Source: Psychrobacter sp. UBA6766
Lineage (GTDB): Bacteria > Pseudomonadota > Gammaproteobacteria > Pseudomonadales > Moraxellaceae
Direction: 5' to 3'
Length of the DNA: 64,000 bases
Assembly: GCF_002453355.1 (NCBI RefSeq)
Contig: NZ_DKGQ01000020.1
Coordinates: 1-64,000, forward strand
A program made the translations under genes and the position numbers. The notes beneath the pieces are model-generated. The model did no database searches and had not been told where the DNA came from. It was given only the letters and a program-made list of their open reading frames with translations. Position 1 is the first letter of the stretch; each line of letters begins with the position of its first letter. Below are positions 54,015 through 63,372 of the stretch, one piece after another.

Positions 54015-54884
54015 TCAGCTGACTCTATTCACCACTTGTAATGGCAAATGCTTCATTGCTTGCCCAACAATTGACCAAGGCAGGCTTGGTACACAAGCTT
54101 CGTCTACCCCTGCCTCAATTGCCGCTACAATGGCCTTTGTACCTGTTTCGGCATCTACCTCGAACGGTAAAGGTTTAGCATTTTCATTGATTTCAGTACG
54201 CACATAACCTGGATAAATAGTAGATACCTGAATTGGCAGTTTGGTTAATAGCATATCCGCACGAATGCCCTCTGCTAAGTGCGCCAAGCCCGCCTTACTT
54301 GCGCCGTAAGCGGTCAAATGCTTAGGTAAACCGCGCATCGCTGACATACTTGATATCACGACCAGATGACCATCATTTTGTGCACGGAAGATAGTCATCG
54401 CCGCTTCACATTGAGCGAGCGCTGAGATAAAATTAATCTCAACCGTTTTTCGATTCGTATCAAAGCGCCCTTTACCGATACGGCGACTATCACCAATACC
54501 TGCATTAACCACCACGCGATCAATATGGCCAAAATCCGCCACGAAGGCATCAAATACTTCAAATATCGCATCATAATCGCTGACATCTAAGACGCGGTAT
54601 TCAATGCGGATATCAGGATACTGTGCTGCCAGCTCTGCTTGTAGGGCCTCTAAGCGTTCGGCTCGGCGGGCACAAATAGCCAAGTTATAGCCAAGTTTTG
54701 CAAACAATCGTGCCATGCCCTCGCCCAATCCTGAGCTGGCTCCAGTGATTAAAATGGTTTTACCACGACCCACCTGCTGCTTATCCAAACCTTTGAGATA
54801 ACGCGCTGGCTGAATGGCGCTAACTAGCTGATTTTTACGTTGTTTAGCGCTGTTGGTGACTAAACCTATCAATGCATTTTTCAT
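54015..54884 (-). CDS. Short-chain dehydrogenase/reductase
   Basis: NAD(P)-dependent oxidoreductase of 289 residues. The cofactor loop is ILITGASSGLGEGMARLF (TGxxxGxG), the NAG motif is VVNAGIG, and the catalytic Ser and YxxxK are in VISSMSAMRG and LTAYGASKAGLA. A 40-residue N-terminal extension precedes the Rossmann fold. AGGAAGGTTT precedes the ATG. Substrate unknown; a lipid or acyl role fits the neighbours. Confidence 0.88.
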   Translation of the reverse strand: MKNALIGLVTNSAKQRKNQLVSAIQPARYLKGLDKQQVGRGKTILITGASSGLGEGMARLFAKLGYNLAICARRAERLEALQAELAAQYPDIRIEYRVLDVSDYDAIFEVFDAFVADFGHIDRVVVNAGIGDSRRIGKGRFDTNRKTVEINFISALAQCEAAMTIFRAQNDGHLVVISSMSAMRGLPKHLTAYGASKAGLAHLAEGIRADMLLTKLPIQVSTIYPGYVRTEINENAKPLPFEVDAETGTKAIVAAIEAGVDEACVPSLPWSIVGQAMKHLPLQVVNRVS

Positions 54885-55062
54885 AAACCTTCCTGTTGGT
54901 ATCCATGTTTAGTAATAGTATGAGATAACGTCGATTGTCTATCATATCGCAAATCTATAGAGTGAGTTTAGCAGTTATACCGTAAACTAAACACTCAATC
55001 CATTTAAAGCGCCATAGTATTAAAGCTCTTAACGATGATGATTGCTGATTTTAAAGCCATAA

Positions 55063-55093
55063 AAAGCGGTTACCTGTTTACAGTAACCGCTTT
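55063..55093 (-). terminator. Terminator of the histidine-phosphatase operon
   Basis: AAAGCGGTTAC (55063-55073) pairs with GTAACCGCTTT (55083-55093). On the minus strand the stem is followed by a T run. Confidence 0.85.
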
Positions 55094-55149
55094 GTCATAA
55101 TTTTAATCGTCGTCTTAATTACAGCTTTAATATTTTGCTAGCGACTCTT

Positions 55150-55908
55150 TTATCGCCATGTCACAAAGCGTTTGCCATCAGCAAATAAATGACTGTATTC
55201 GTTTAAAGACAACAGGCGACTACGTTCATTTTTAAGCGTCAGGGACGTAACGCCTGTATTAACCAAGCTTTTATTAATTTGATAGGCAGTAGAGCTGCCT
55301 TGTTGTAATAACTGAGCGGTAATAGCAGCGATGATACCCCCTGAGGTGAAAACAAGCACCGTACTCTCACGGCCCAACTGTAACTTAGAAATCTGTAGAC
55401 GTACTTGCTCAAGCGCTTGTTTTGCTCGTTCATTAAATTGCAGCCAGCTCTCGATATAGTCGCTGTCATTTTCACCCGCATGCCAGCGCTGCATTGCAGT
55501 GTCGAACAATTCTGCCAAACGCACTACTGGCACTTCTGCTTTAGCAATCTCAGCGGCAATTCCCACACGGCTACCAAAAGCAGGGTTCGATTTTATGAGA
55601 ACATCTTTATGATTAAACTCATCAAATTGTGGCAGTACATAGCTATCAGGGTCATTTAGATTGATAGCAGTCACGCTCGCCTTATCGCTATCGGTGCCAA
55701 CAGATGACTGATAACTTTTCCAAAAATGCCGTGCAGAGTCTTGCTGCCTGACTAAACTACCGGTAAAAATCGCATCGATTCGGCGTTGGGTCGTGGCATA
55801 GTGCTGACCCAGCATTTGCGCTTGAATACTGCCTAGCTCTGAGAGCTGATCATAATTCTCTTGCCCAAATGACGCTTGGCCATGACGGGCTAAAAGTATG
55901 GTTGTCAT
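55150..55908 (-). CDS. Histidine phosphatase family (phosphoglycerate-mutase-like) protein
   Basis: A 252-residue phosphohydrolase with the catalytic RHG motif at the start (ILLARHGQASFG) and VLVFTSGGIIAAITAQLL in place of the second common GHGG-type motif (the second catalytic His appears to be lost or replaced by Ser). Sequence between is variable, as is usual. AAGGCAATGTTTT precedes the ATG. It is 67 bases after the APH-like gene on the same strand, so likely co-transcribed. Confidence 0.82.
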   Translation of the reverse strand: MTTILLARHGQASFGQENYDQLSELGSIQAQMLGQHYATTQRRIDAIFTGSLVRQQDSARHFWKSYQSSVGTDSDKASVTAINLNDPDSYVLPQFDEFNHKDVLIKSNPAFGSRVGIAAEIAKAEVPVVRLAELFDTAMQRWHAGENDSDYIESWLQFNERAKQALEQVRLQISKLQLGRESTVLVFTSGGIIAAITAQLLQQGSSTAYQINKSLVNTGVTSLTLKNERSRLLSLNEYSHLFADGKRFVTWR

Positions 55909-55975
55909 AAAACATTGCCTTATTAATCGTATTTTTCTAATTTTTTAAACTTAATAACTTATGCATTTAGAACAT

Positions 55976-57259
55976 TTATTCTTCAGCTTTAGAGGTATTT
56001 TTTCCAAAATAGCTCTTTGGCAAAATGCCTTTAATAACCGTCTGAATCGGGCTTGGCAGTTGCTCAATCATGGCAGCATCGACACCCATGTCTTGCAGGT
56101 GCGGTTGCACGTGGCTCGTGAATAACGCTTCGCCTTCATATTGAGCAATCAGTTTTAGACATTTAGCATGCAAGACATGGACAATAATCCAAAAATTTTT
56201 AAAGGCTGGATTGGTGGTTTGTTTATTATAATAGCGATAATAAATCTGCTGCACGATACCGGCTAGGCGAAACAGACCAAACACTTCATAAAAGGTCCAG
56301 TTGTCTATCTTAAGGCCCGTCTTTTCAAGGTAATAGGCCACTACTTCATCGCGAGTCATCATACCTTTTAGATGGGTTGGCTGACGGCGTGATTGCTGCA
56401 TGATAATGTTGTCATCTTTTTCAATCCAGTACGCTAAAGCGCTGCCTAAATCCATCAAAGGATCACCTAAGGTGGCCATTTCCCAATCGAGAACCCCAAT
56501 GACTTTGGTTGGATCGGCTGCATCTAAAATCACATTATCAAAACGCCAATCATTATGAATAAGGCAGGTTTTACTATCGGCAGGAGTGTGTTTACCAAGC
56601 CATTGTCTTACTAAGGCAAAGCTAGGCACATTGGGCGTTTTGGCTTTGACATAACGCTTATCCCAGCCCGTCACTTGGCGCTCGCAGTAGCCCTCGCCGC
56701 GACCTAAATTCACCAAATCAGGATATTTGGTATAATCCACTTCATGCAATTCAATCAAGGCGTCGATGACATTGGTACATAACTCGCGTGTTTGCGCTTT
56801 GTTTAAATCGACGCCTTTTGGCAAATTAGCCCGCGGAATGATGCCTTCCATACGCTCCATGACATAAAAGTCGGCTCCGATAACGTCTTCGTCAGTACAC
56901 AGCGCAACCATTTTTGGCACGTACGGGTAAGCATCTTTTAAGGCTTCTTGTACGGTATACTCGCGAACCATGTCATGTGCCGATTTGGCTTTGGTACCCT
57001 TTGGCGGACGGCGTAAAATCAAATCTTGCTCTGTGCCCTCGCCGTTATATTGCAAACGATAGGTCCAGTTTGAAGCGCCACCGGAAAATTGCGTCACCGT
57101 TGGTTCGCCTTTTATATCAACGCCTTCCTCGCGTAGCCAGTCGCTGACCGCTTGGGCATCAAGCTCTTCGCCCTCGCGCACCTCGCCGCCTTTGTCCAAA
57201 ACTTTATTTGGTGTTTGATTATCAGTAGCGCTGCTGTTGGCATGATGTTCAGTTGCCAT
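55976..57259 (-). CDS. Aminoglycoside-phosphotransferase-like kinase (ACAD10/11-type)
   Basis: The 427 residues show the APH kinase core: DLILRRPPKG, LIHNDWRFDNVILD (catalytic loop with Asp), GVLDWEMATLGDPLMDLG (metal-binding Asp). This family is fused to acyl-CoA dehydrogenases in eukaryotic ACAD10/11 and linked to metabolism of hydroxylated fatty acids. Here a separate acyl-CoA dehydrogenase lies 160 bases upstream on the same strand, which supports that role and argues against antibiotic resistance. AAGGAATGTCTT precedes the ATG. Confidence 0.88.
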   Translation of the reverse strand: MATEHHANSSATDNQTPNKVLDKGGEVREGEELDAQAVSDWLREEGVDIKGEPTVTQFSGGASNWTYRLQYNGEGTEQDLILRRPPKGTKAKSAHDMVREYTVQEALKDAYPYVPKMVALCTDEDVIGADFYVMERMEGIIPRANLPKGVDLNKAQTRELCTNVIDALIELHEVDYTKYPDLVNLGRGEGYCERQVTGWDKRYVKAKTPNVPSFALVRQWLGKHTPADSKTCLIHNDWRFDNVILDAADPTKVIGVLDWEMATLGDPLMDLGSALAYWIEKDDNIIMQQSRRQPTHLKGMMTRDEVVAYYLEKTGLKIDNWTFYEVFGLFRLAGIVQQIYYRYYNKQTTNPAFKNFWIIVHVLHAKCLKLIAQYEGEALFTSHVQPHLQDMGVDAAMIEQLPSPIQTVIKGILPKSYFGKNTSKAEE

Positions 57260-57419
57260 AAGACATTCCTTATCGTGTGGTCATTGTTTTTATTACGGTT
57301 AAGATTTAAAAATTCACTATCAAATAATCAATAGTGAATTTTTAGTTTTGGTTTGATTAAGCTAATTTTTTATTAAGTTAAAATGTTTAACCAATCTAAA
57401 TTACGATTTAGCCGGCTTT

Positions 57420-58697
57420 TTAAGATTTAGCAGGTTTAGACGAGCGGCTAAATCCTTGACGCTTTAATTCTAACTTAGCAATCATGGTTTTATGGACTTC
57501 ATCAGGACCATCGGCTAAACGTAGCGCGCGAGCTTGGGCAAAGAAAGCAGGCAACATCGTATCTTGACAAACGCCCATACCGCCGTGAATCTGAATCGCC
57601 ATATCGACCACTTCTTGCAGTACCGTCGGTGCAACCACTTTAATGGCAGAGATTTCAGTCAATGCCGCTTTGGTCCCCTTCGCGTCCATTTTCTGCGCCG
57701 CGTATAGTGTCAATAAACGCGCTTGGTCAATCTTAATACGGGCGTCAGCAATACGCTCAAAGTTACCGCCCAGTTGTAGCAGTGGCTTGCCAAAAGCGGT
57801 ACGCTGCATACCGCGCTTAACCGCTAGCTCAAGAGATTCTTCGGCAGCACCGATACAGCGCATACAATGATGAATACGGCCCGGTCCTAATCGACCTTGG
57901 GCAATCTCGAAGCCCATGCCGGGACCACCGATAAAGTTATCAATGGGCACACGAACGTTATTAAAGCTGACTTCGCCATGACCGTGCGGTGCATCGTAAT
58001 CACCAAACACTTTTAACATACGCTCGATGTTAACGCCTGCCGTTTTTGCCGGCACCAAGACCATCGAATGCTGATGGTGACGGTCTTTATTCTCATCAGG
58101 AGTATACGCCATGACAATCAAAATATCGACGGCAGGGTCACCAAGACCTGATGACCACCACTTACTACCATTGATAACAATCTCATCGCCATCGACAACA
58201 GCAGTCGCCTGCATATTGGTGGCATCACTTGACGCCACATCAGGCTCAGTCATACAAAACACCGAACGCGTTTTACCTTCTAATATCGGCGTGAGCCATT
58301 TGTCTTGCTGCTCTTGTGAGCCATAACGCCATAACAGCTCCATATTACCGCTATCAGGAGCATTACAGTTAAAGACATAAGGCGCGAGCAAACTGCGACC
58401 GGTGAGCTCGGCAATTGGTGCATAATCGGTAACCGAAAGCCCAGCGCCAAGCTTGTCATCTGGTAAAAACAGATTCCATAATCCCGCTTCGCGCGCTTGT
58501 TTACGAAGGCTCTCGTACTTTTCTGGCCAATGCCAATTTTTCCAATTACCATCCGGGTTTTGGGCATGACAATCCGTCCAAAACTGTGCTTCTATTGGCT
58601 CAATTTGGGTCTCGATAAATGCTTTGACTTTGGCATGCATGGCTTGACCATGTTCGGTGGCGCTAAACATTAATGTATCGTTAGACATAGCTGACAT
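57420..58697 (-). CDS. Acyl-CoA dehydrogenase (ACAD10/11-related)
   Basis: FAD enzyme of 425 residues that oxidises acyl-CoA. It shows VFCMTEPDVASSDATNM (FAD/substrate strand), INGSKWWSSGLGDP, GFEIAQGRLGPGRIHHCMR and the C-terminal QIHGGMGVCQD. The wording and the paired APH-like kinase downstream suggest a role with unusual or hydroxylated fatty acids. Two in-frame ATGs (58697, 58688) share an AAGGA site; either may start. Confidence 0.9.
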   Translation of the reverse strand: MSAMSNDTLMFSATEHGQAMHAKVKAFIETQIEPIEAQFWTDCHAQNPDGNWKNWHWPEKYESLRKQAREAGLWNLFLPDDKLGAGLSVTDYAPIAELTGRSLLAPYVFNCNAPDSGNMELLWRYGSQEQQDKWLTPILEGKTRSVFCMTEPDVASSDATNMQATAVVDGDEIVINGSKWWSSGLGDPAVDILIVMAYTPDENKDRHHQHSMVLVPAKTAGVNIERMLKVFGDYDAPHGHGEVSFNNVRVPIDNFIGGPGMGFEIAQGRLGPGRIHHCMRCIGAAEESLELAVKRGMQRTAFGKPLLQLGGNFERIADARIKIDQARLLTLYAAQKMDAKGTKAALTEISAIKVVAPTVLQEVVDMAIQIHGGMGVCQDTMLPAFFAQARALRLADGPDEVHKTMIAKLELKRQGFSRSSKPAKS

Positions 58698-58839
58698 CCT
58701 TTTCCTTGCTAATGATTAAATTGTTTCATCAAATCCACATCAAACTTTTATAGAAAGCTTAATATGAAATTTATAGTGTACGTACGTATACTCTCTTTTA
58801 TCTGCACCATTTATAACACAGCATTTACCAATAAACAGC

Positions 58840-58872
58840 AAAAAAGGCGCGACCCGCTAGGACACGCCTTTT
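58840..58872 (-). terminator. Terminator after sohB
   Basis: AAAAGGCG (58842-58849) pairs with CGCCTTTT (58865-58872), with a T run on the minus strand. Confidence 0.75.
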
Positions 58873-58949
58873 ACAAAATACAAACAATGTATGATTCAGT
58901 ATTGAAATGCTAGAGTACTAACTCTCGAATAAGAGAATGATAGGTAAAC

Positions 58950-59936
58950 CTATTTTAAAATGTTCAATCGACTGTTTAAATCAAAACGCGCTAACGCATC
59001 TGGTAACTTATCAACTACCATACTTACGGTAGCTTCGGCAGCTTGGGATAAACCCAATTTTTCTGCAAGCGTTGGTTTTTGACGTGAATGCAGCGCGTAC
59101 ACCTCGTTATTTTCCATACGCTCTAAAATATAGCTGTCAGAAGTTTGGAGCGTATCAACCAAGTTAAGTTTTAGCGCATCTTCTCCATACCAATGCTCAC
59201 CGGTCGCCACCTTAGCAACATCCAACGTTGGACGATAAGTATTGACGAAATGTTTAAATAACTCGTGCGTTTGCTCAAGCTCTTCTTGATATTTGGCGCG
59301 GTCTTCAGCGTCATTTTCACCAAATACCGTAACGGTACGTTTGTAATCGCCGGCAGTAAACATCTCATAATCGACGTCGTGATTTTTTAGCCATTTATGA
59401 AAGTTAGGTAATTGCGATACCACACCAATCGAGCCAATCACGGCAAATGGCGCGGCGACGATATTGTCAGCGACGCAAGCCATCATATAACCACCGCTCG
59501 CCGCGACTTTATCGACACAAACGGTCAACTTTAGGCCAGCATCTTTTAGACGCACCAATTGAGCAGCCGCTAAACCATAACCATGAACCAAGCCGCCGCC
59601 TGATTCTAGACGCACAACGACTTCATCGCCTTTATTGGCAGTGCTGATTAGCGTGCTAATTTCTTCGCGTAAATGCTTCACCGCTGTGGCTTTGATATCG
59701 CCATCAAAATCAAGAACAAAAACTTGCTGTTTATCATCGCTATTATTCTTTTTATTTTTGCTTTTATTTTTTACTTTTAATGCTTGTTTGGCTTTCTTTG
59801 CCATGGTTTTCTTCAGTTGTTTAAGCGCCGCTTTACCTTGCGTCGCTTCCATCAGATCTTCACGACGTTGCTCTTGGCTTTTATTGAGATGGATAACTCT
59901 TAGCTCAACAGGATTTTTAGAAGGATGAAAAAGCAT
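58950..59936 (-). CDS. sohB: SohB-like S49 peptidase lacking the N-terminal membrane segment
   Basis: Signal-peptide-peptidase class serine protease, 328 residues. VVRLESGGGLVHGYGLAAAQL, KVAASGGYMMACVADNIVAAPFAVIGSIGVVSQ (nucleophile in GSIGVV), and the Ser/Lys dyad Lys in TAGDYKRTVT are intact. It starts MLFHPSKNPVELRVIHLN, matching the part of E. coli SohB that follows its transmembrane helix, so the anchor is missing. Upstream DNA offers no frame with a hydrophobic helix and AAGGA lies just before this ATG. A Lys/Asn-rich stretch (KKAKQALKVKNKSKNKKN) is the spacer. Confidence 0.85.
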   Translation of the reverse strand: MLFHPSKNPVELRVIHLNKSQEQRREDLMEATQGKAALKQLKKTMAKKAKQALKVKNKSKNKKNNSDDKQQVFVLDFDGDIKATAVKHLREEISTLISTANKGDEVVVRLESGGGLVHGYGLAAAQLVRLKDAGLKLTVCVDKVAASGGYMMACVADNIVAAPFAVIGSIGVVSQLPNFHKWLKNHDVDYEMFTAGDYKRTVTVFGENDAEDRAKYQEELEQTHELFKHFVNTYRPTLDVAKVATGEHWYGEDALKLNLVDTLQTSDSYILERMENNEVYALHSRQKPTLAEKLGLSQAAEATVSMVVDKLPDALARFDLNSRLNILK

Positions 59937-60344
59937 GAGCAGAATTCCTTGATAGTTGAAATAAATAATTTTAATAGATAATTGAAGTGGTTTTAATACG
60001 GTTTAATAAGTTAGCTTGATATGCGCACAGTGACTAGTATTTTCAAGCAAAATGACAATATTTAACCCAAGATAAATATTACTGCATAAATACCACCACT
60101 ACTGATACGTCCCTGCCCTTCGTTTGAACACTACTGATTGGACGCCACAGGTTGTATAACAAAGGCAGATTAGGCATAATATGCGTTTACATCAAATTTT
60201 CTGCAGCCAACGTGATGACCATTTGTCTTATATCGCGTTATTCGTGCTTTTTTGGCTAAATGCTCAAAGGCACGGCGCTTATATTACACGCTAGCGGCTG
60301 CATTATTGTATTTCGAATTGGGCTGACAACTGGATAATTATATT
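59937..60344. promoter_or_regulatory. Divergent upstream region of sohB and aspS
   Basis: No ORF supported. It should carry both promoters; I see no recognisable operator or T-box. Confidence 0.35.
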
Positions 60345-62186
60345 ATGACGCAAAGCACTATGACGCATAGCGAATACCGAGACGAATATTGCGGCGCTGT
60401 AACCGAAAGCTTACTTGAGCAAACCATTAGCATCGTGGGCTGGGTACATCGTCGTCGCGATCACGGTGGTGTGATTTTCTTAGACATGCGTGACCGCGCA
60501 GGCATCTTACAAGTTGTCGTTGACCCTGATACGCCAGAAGCATTCGCGACTGCTGACGCGGTTCGTCCTGAATATGTATTAAAAATTACTGGCCGTGTTC
60601 GTCGTCGTTATGAAGGGACTGAAAACGCTAATATGACCAGTGGTCAAATTGAGCTATTAGGCAAAGAAATTGAAGTATTGGCGAAATCTGAAACCCCACC
60701 TTTCCCATTAAATGATGAGAAAACCACGGTATCAGAAGATTTGCGCCTAAAGTATCGCTACCTTGATATGCGCCGTCCGCAAATGCAAGAGCGTATGGTT
60801 TTCCGTGCCAAAGCCACTTCTGCCATTCGTCGTTATTTAGACGACCATGGTTTCTTAGATGTTGAAACGCCTATCTTGACTCGTGCCACGCCAGAAGGCG
60901 CGCGTGATTATCTGGTTCCTTCACGTACACGTCCAGGTAACTTCTTTGCTTTACCGCAGTCGCCACAGTTATTTAAGCAATTGTTAATGGTGTCAGGATT
61001 TGACCGCTATTATCAAATCGCTAAATGTTTCCGTGATGAAGACTTACGTGCTGACCGTCAGCCTGAATTTACTCAAGTCGATATTGAGACTTCTTTCTTA
61101 AACGAAGAAGAAATCATGAATATCAACGAAGGTCTAATCAAACATCTGTTTAAAACCATGATGGATGTAGAGTTTGCGCAATTTCCGCGTATGACTTACG
61201 CTGAAGCGATGCGTGATTACGCCTCAGACAAGCCTGACTTACGAATTCCATTAAAATTGGTCGACGTTGCCGATTTAATGAAAGACGTTGATTTTAAAGT
61301 ATTTGCTGGTCCTGCGAATGATCCAAAAGGTCGCGTTGCTGCCCTTCGAATTCCCGGCGGTGCTTCATTAAGCCGTAAGCAAATCGACGCTTATACTAAG
61401 TTTGTCGGTATTTATGGGGCACGTGGTTTGGCTTATATTAAAGTCAATGATGCCAGCAACATTAACAACGGCGTTGATAAAGAATCTGGTCTACAGTCGC
61501 CTATCATTAAAAACATGACCGATGACGTACTAGCGAGCTTGATTGAGCGTACGGGTGCCGAGAGCAATGATATTATCTTCTTTGGTGCCGATAAAGCCAA
61601 TGTCGTAAACGATGCAATTGGCGCACTACGTCAAAAAATTGGTCTAGACTTAGAGATGCTGACCTGTGAATGGGCGCCTCTTTGGGTGACTGATTTCCCA
61701 ATGTTTGAAGAAACTGACGATGGTCGCTGGACGTCAATGCACCATCCGTTTACTAAGCCAAAAGGCTCAGTTGAAGAGCTAAAAACCAATCCTGAATCAG
61801 CGCTTTCTATCGCTTATGATATGGTATTAAACGGTACTGAAATCGGCGGCGGTAGCTTACGTATCAATACCCTTGAGATGCAAAAAGCGGTATTTGAAGC
61901 ACTGGGTATCGATGAGGAAGAAGCCGAAGAGAAATTTAGCTTCTTACTTAATGCACTAAAATTCGGTGCGCCTCCGCATGGTGGTTTAGCCTTTGGCCTG
62001 GATCGTCTTATTATGCTCATGGTCGGCGCAAGTTCTATCCGTGACGTGATTGCCTTCCCTAAAACCAAAACTGCTGAAGACCCAATGACGCAAGCGCCTG
62101 CTCCGGTAGATAGCAAGCAGCTACGTGACCTTGGTATCCGTGTTCGCGAAAAGGCCCAGCCTGATACCAATAAACCTGCTCAATAA
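60345..62186 (+). CDS. aspS: Aspartyl-tRNA synthetase, bacterial type
   Basis: Charges tRNA-Asp (and possibly tRNA-Asn; not decidable here). The 613 residues hold an N-terminal OB fold ([26 protein letters not shown]), motif 1, motif 2 ([21 protein letters not shown]), a GAD insertion domain and motif 3 ([14 protein letters not shown]). ATG 60345 and 60360 are both possible; the first is used. Confidence 0.95.
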   Translation: MTQSTMTHSEYRDEYCGAVTESLLEQTISIVGWVHRRRDHGGVIFLDMRDRAGILQVVVDPDTPEAFATADAVRPEYVLKITGRVRRRYEGTENANMTSGQIELLGKEIEVLAKSETPPFPLNDEKTTVSEDLRLKYRYLDMRRPQMQERMVFRAKATSAIRRYLDDHGFLDVETPILTRATPEGARDYLVPSRTRPGNFFALPQSPQLFKQLLMVSGFDRYYQIAKCFRDEDLRADRQPEFTQVDIETSFLNEEEIMNINEGLIKHLFKTMMDVEFAQFPRMTYAEAMRDYASDKPDLRIPLKLVDVADLMKDVDFKVFAGPANDPKGRVAALRIPGGASLSRKQIDAYTKFVGIYGARGLAYIKVNDASNINNGVDKESGLQSPIIKNMTDDVLASLIERTGAESNDIIFFGADKANVVNDAIGALRQKIGLDLEMLTCEWAPLWVTDFPMFEETDDGRWTSMHHPFTKPKGSVEELKTNPESALSIAYDMVLNGTEIGGGSLRINTLEMQKAVFEALGIDEEEAEEKFSFLLNALKFGAPPHGGLAFGLDRLIMLMVGASSIRDVIAFPKTKTAEDPMTQAPAPVDSKQLRDLGIRVREKAQPDTNKPAQ

Positions 62187-62247
62187 TTGGTTTAGTCATG
62201 CGCAGATATTGTTTGTATTGCCCGTTATATGTTTCATCACCATGTGA

Positions 62248-63213
62248 ATGGTCATGAATCCATATCATCTCTTCAAATTCGTGCCACTATCTGTTTTGCA
62301 GATGCTGGCACGTTTTGTTGCCTGGGTAATATCATGCCTACCAAATGCTAGTATCATGCGTACTGTGCGTATCAATATCGCCCTAGTTGCGCCGGCGTTA
62401 TCTGCTCATCAAAAACGCGCATTAACCAAAGAGATTATTTATCATCAATGTTTAACCAGTATCGAATCTATCAAAAGCTGGGCGATGCCACCGCAGTGGA
62501 GCATTGCCCAGATTCGTGACGTGCATAATAAAGAGTATTTATTAGAAGGGCTTGCCAATCCTAATGGTATGCTTGCAATCGTCCCGCATCTGGGAACATG
62601 GGAGATGATGAACGCGTGGCTCAACCAGTTTGGCGCGCCAACCATTATGTACAAACCTGTTAAAGGTGATATTACTAACAGCTTTGTGTTGCAAGGTCGC
62701 TCACGTCTTAATGCGACACTGGTTCCGACCGATGGTAGCGGCGTCAAAGCCGTCTTTAAAACCCTTAAACAAAGTGGCTTTAGTATTGTACTGCCTGATC
62801 ACGTCCCTGAACCTTCAGGCGGTGTTATCGTGCCATTTTTTGGTATTGAAACCTTAACCAGCACATTGGCGTCAAAACTGGCAAGCAAAACCAAGTGTGC
62901 CTTGGTTGGCTTATCTTGCATTCGCCGTGACGACGGGCAAGGTTTTGATATTTATTGTTATAAATTAGACGACCCCGCCCTATATGACCGCAATACTGAA
63001 ACCGCTGCTCATGCGCTTAACTTAGCGATGCAGCATATGATTGAAGCTCATTATAGTCATTATATGTGGGGTTATCGCCGCTTTAAACAAATTCCTTTAT
63101 TAGATAACCCATATAAGGCTGACGAAAAAGCTTTGGCTGATTTTATCAACGACAACACCCAAAAACGTGCCTTACATGCTAATAAGCAAGTGTCTAATAA
63201 TCCTGAACTTTGA
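62248..63213 (+). CDS. LpxL/HtrB-like lipid A or lipid acyltransferase
   Basis: Inner-membrane acyltransferase, 321 residues, HX4E motif at H114-E119 in VPHLGTWEMMN, with KPVKGD, LPDHVPEPSGGVIVPFFG and an N-terminal hydrophobic helix (VLQMLARFVAWVISCLP). It most likely adds a secondary acyl chain to lipid A. A glycosyltransferase gene follows, so this is the start of an envelope-sugar/lipid region continuing beyond the window. Confidence 0.85.
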   Translation: MVMNPYHLFKFVPLSVLQMLARFVAWVISCLPNASIMRTVRINIALVAPALSAHQKRALTKEIIYHQCLTSIESIKSWAMPPQWSIAQIRDVHNKEYLLEGLANPNGMLAIVPHLGTWEMMNAWLNQFGAPTIMYKPVKGDITNSFVLQGRSRLNATLVPTDGSGVKAVFKTLKQSGFSIVLPDHVPEPSGGVIVPFFGIETLTSTLASKLASKTKCALVGLSCIRRDDGQGFDIYCYKLDDPALYDRNTETAAHALNLAMQHMIEAHYSHYMWGYRRFKQIPLLDNPYKADEKALADFINDNTQKRALHANKQVSNNPEL

Positions 63214-63372
63214 TTCTAATAAGCAACATTCGTACAATCAGTTAAGCGTTTAGAAATATCGTTAATGATAGCTATGCTAATATGAGCAAGTTGTCATCTA
63301 TTAGAATATTTTTTGACTGAATAATGATTGAGCAACTCTTCATTTCTTCATTGACTTTAATATGAGTATATT

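Noticed and set aside
55976..57259. Antibiotic-resistance reading of the aminoglycoside-phosphotransferase-like gene
   Set aside because: The protein fits the ACAD10/11-associated kinase group and is linked to an acyl-CoA dehydrogenase; nothing suggests drug modification.
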